Source: Nocardia sp. (lineage in GTDB: Bacteria; Actinomycetota; Actinomycetes; Mycobacteriales; Mycobacteriaceae). From it: a stretch of 14,740 bases of DNA. Of this stretch, positions 13,711 through 14,740 are shown one piece after another. Made by a program: the position numbers and the translations under genes. The notes beneath the pieces were generated by a model that did no database searches, was not told the DNA's origin, and worked only from the letters and a program-made list of their open reading frames with translations. Within the stretch, counting starts at the first letter, position 1. The number at the start of each line of letters is the position of its first letter. The stretch is taken from positions 1 to 14,740 of the forward strand of contig JAFMQT010000002.1 of NCBI GenBank assembly GCA_017354515.1, in the 5' to 3' direction.

Positions 13711-14349
13711 TCACTGCGGGCGGGCCGGCAATCTGAATGCCGCGCGAACGGCCTCCTCGTCACCGTCCAGCTCGATCGCCGAGCGAACGTCGTCGAGATC
13801 GAGCATTCCGGCCGCCAGACCGAACAGGACCATCGCTTCCGCGCCGATGGTTCCGTCCAGCTCACCGCCATCGTGGGGGAGTACTTCCACCCCATCAGGA
13901 GTCGCCCGCAGCTGCATCGTCCGGCCATCGACCGTAACGCCGACCGTGGTGGAGGTGTCGCCGGGGGCCCTGCCGGAGAGCAAGGCCGGTAGTGCGACGC
14001 CCAGCCACTCCGGACGAAAGACGTCACCCCCCGGGCCCGGAACCATGAGCGGGGTAGACCAGCGAACCAGGGACTCGATCGGGTCCTTCAGTTCGGCGCC
14101 CCAGGCAGTGAGCGCGTAGGCGATGGCATTGCCGTCGAGCGCCGGGCGCCGCTCCACCACACCCGCCGCCTCCAGATCGCGCAGGCGACCGGCGAGCAGG
14201 TTCGTCGCCACCCCGGGGAGCCCGTCCCGCAGCTCGCGGTAGCGGGCCGGTCCCATCAGAAGCTCACGGACGATGAGCAGATTCCAGCGGTCACCGACGA
14301 TTTCGAGGGCACGCGCGAGACCGCAGTACTGACCGTAGCTCTTACTCAT
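13711..14349 (-). CDS. HxlR-family regulator with C-terminal SCP2-like domain
   Basis: The protein has 212 residues. Residues 1-100 are an HxlR winged helix with the conserved opening YGQYCGLARALEIVGDRWNL (C9) and RELLMGPARYRELRDGLPGV, then LAGRLRDLEAAGVVERR. HxlR proteins usually stop near 110-130 residues. This one continues with about 85 residues (VGVTVDGRTMQLRATPDGVE through DLDDVRSAIELDGDEEAVRA) resembling an SCP2-like sterol/lipid carrier fold, as in other long actinobacterial HxlR proteins; it may sense a hydrophobic ligand. The ATG at 14349 is chosen because the conserved HxlR start follows; the frame to 14457 crosses the promoter and overlaps the MFS start. It is divergent from an MFS exporter, its probable target, and convergent with the Lrp gene, 12 bp apart. 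Confidence 0.87.
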   Translation of the reverse strand: MSKSYGQYCGLARALEIVGDRWNLLIVRELLMGPARYRELRDGLPGVATNLLAGRLRDLEAAGVVERRPALDGNAIAYALTAWGAELKDPIESLVRWSTPLMVPGPGGDVFRPEWLGVALPALLSGRAPGDTSTTVGVTVDGRTMQLRATPDGVEVLPHDGGELDGTIGAEAMVLFGLAAGMLDLDDVRSAIELDGDEEAVRAAFRLPARPQ

Positions 14350-14369
14350 GATCCCTACTCGTAATTCTA

Positions 14370-14403
14370 CTTGATATTTTAAAGTCAGCTTGGCATTATC
14401 AAG
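14370..14403. promoter_or_regulatory. Face-to-face HxlR and MFS promoters sharing a dyad
   Basis: An AT-rich island in otherwise GC-rich DNA. CTTGATA (14370-14376) and TATCAAG (14397-14403) are perfect 7-bp inverted arms with a 20-bp gap. On the plus strand TTGATA (14371-14376), 17 bp, CATTAT (14394-14399) makes a promoter for the MFS gene. On the minus strand TTGATA (14402-14397), 17 bp, AAATAT (14379-14374) makes one for HxlR. Each -35 thus overlaps the opposite -10. A smaller dyad GCTTG-N7-CAAGC (14388-14404) lies inside. One bound regulator would affect both genes. Confidence 0.6.
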
Positions 14404-14428
14404 CCTACCCGATGGGAGGGACCATCCG

Positions 14429-14740
14429 ATGACATCCACGCCCAGCGCCGTCACCACGGCACCCGCCGCACGCCCGCATACCGCCTGGCATCGAGCAGGA
14501 CTACTCGGCGCGGTCTACGTCGCGGTCCTGGCAATCAACCTCGACGTCACCATCGTCAACGTCGCACTACCGAGCATCGCGACCGAACTCCATGCGAATA
14601 CCCGTGGCCTGCAATGGGTAGTCGACGGCTACAACCTGGCCTTCGCGGCACTGGTCCTGGCCGCCGGGGGCCTGTCCGACCGCCACGGACGCCGGCCCGC
14701 CCTGATCATCGGCCTGCTCGGATTCGCGACCACGAGCGCC
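14429..14740 (+). CDS. MFS drug-exporter-type permease, DHA2 family (partial)
   Basis: The first 104 codons only; the gene runs off the window. After a 22-residue Thr/Ala/Pro cytoplasmic tail, the first membrane helix (about 24-46) contains the DHA2 signature NLDVTIVNVALPSIATEL. Next come LQWVVDGYNLAFAALVLAAG (second helix) and the loop motif A sequence GGLSDRHGRRPALIIG, then the start of the third helix. This pattern is typical of 14-helix EmrB/QacA-type proton-coupled exporters of drugs and other lipophilic compounds. The ATG at 14429 follows GGAGG (14415-14419) by 9 nt. The divergent HxlR gene and shared promoter dyad suggest HxlR-controlled, inducible expression. The substrate is unknown. 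Confidence 0.9.
   Translation, partial: MTSTPSAVTTAPAARPHTAWHRAGLLGAVYVAVLAINLDVTIVNVALPSIATELHANTRGLQWVVDGYNLAFAALVLAAGGLSDRHGRRPALIIGLLGFATTSA

Noticed and set aside
1..14740. tRNA, rRNA, insertion sequence, integrase, attachment site or CRISPR array
   Set aside because: None seen: no transposase or integrase motifs, no regularly spaced repeats, and no cloverleaf sequence recognised by eye.

Overview
The window is high-GC, densely packed DNA with strong C/G third-position bias, GTG and TTG starts and small type VII (ESX) secretion proteins. This fits a mycolic-acid actinomycete, most likely Nocardia: a PPE/WXG-like protein followed by an EspG chaperone, an EspC-like small protein, and a lipoprotein class A beta-lactamase. 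The genus is inferred; no rRNA or other marker is present.

Layout. (1) 1-4638 is an ESX-associated locus of two divergent modules. On the minus strand an EspC-like protein (2059-1751) is translationally coupled to a large protein with an N-terminal WXG domain, cut by the window edge (1751-1). On the plus strand a PPE/WXG-like protein with a long Pro/Gly/Ser linker (2249-3877) overlaps an EspG-family chaperone (3874-4638). No ESX membrane or ATPase core genes are present, so this is a substrate/chaperone island. (2) 4639-6643 holds a TetR regulator (4767-5327) convergent with an alpha/beta hydrolase (6487-5365). Three copies of one 21-bp inverted repeat, TTCTTG-N9-CAAGAA, lie upstream of these two genes. 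The hydrolase carries an apparent +1 frameshift between its catalytic Asp and His. (3) 6644-8250 is a second TetR divergent from a YdbC/PdxI-like aldo/keto reductase, with two CGGAG-N4-CTCCG dyads between them. (4) 8254-10790 is a LysR regulator divergent from a Glu/Leu/Phe/Val-type amino-acid dehydrogenase, closed by a very long hairpin. (5) 10936-11844 is a class A beta-lactamase lipoprotein. (6) 11884-13698 is a short-chain dehydrogenase divergent from a tandem-duplicated Lrp/AsnC regulator. (7) 13711 to the end is an HxlR regulator with an extra C-terminal domain, divergent from a DHA2-type MFS exporter cut by the window edge. Their promoters face each other and share a dyad.

After the ESX island, the dominant pattern is local regulator-plus-target pairs: five regulators from four families in about 9.6 kb, each next to one enzyme or transporter and mostly with a visible dyad in the shared spacer. 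The best-supported new observations are the three-copy operator linking the first TetR to the hydrolase, and the hydrolase frameshift.
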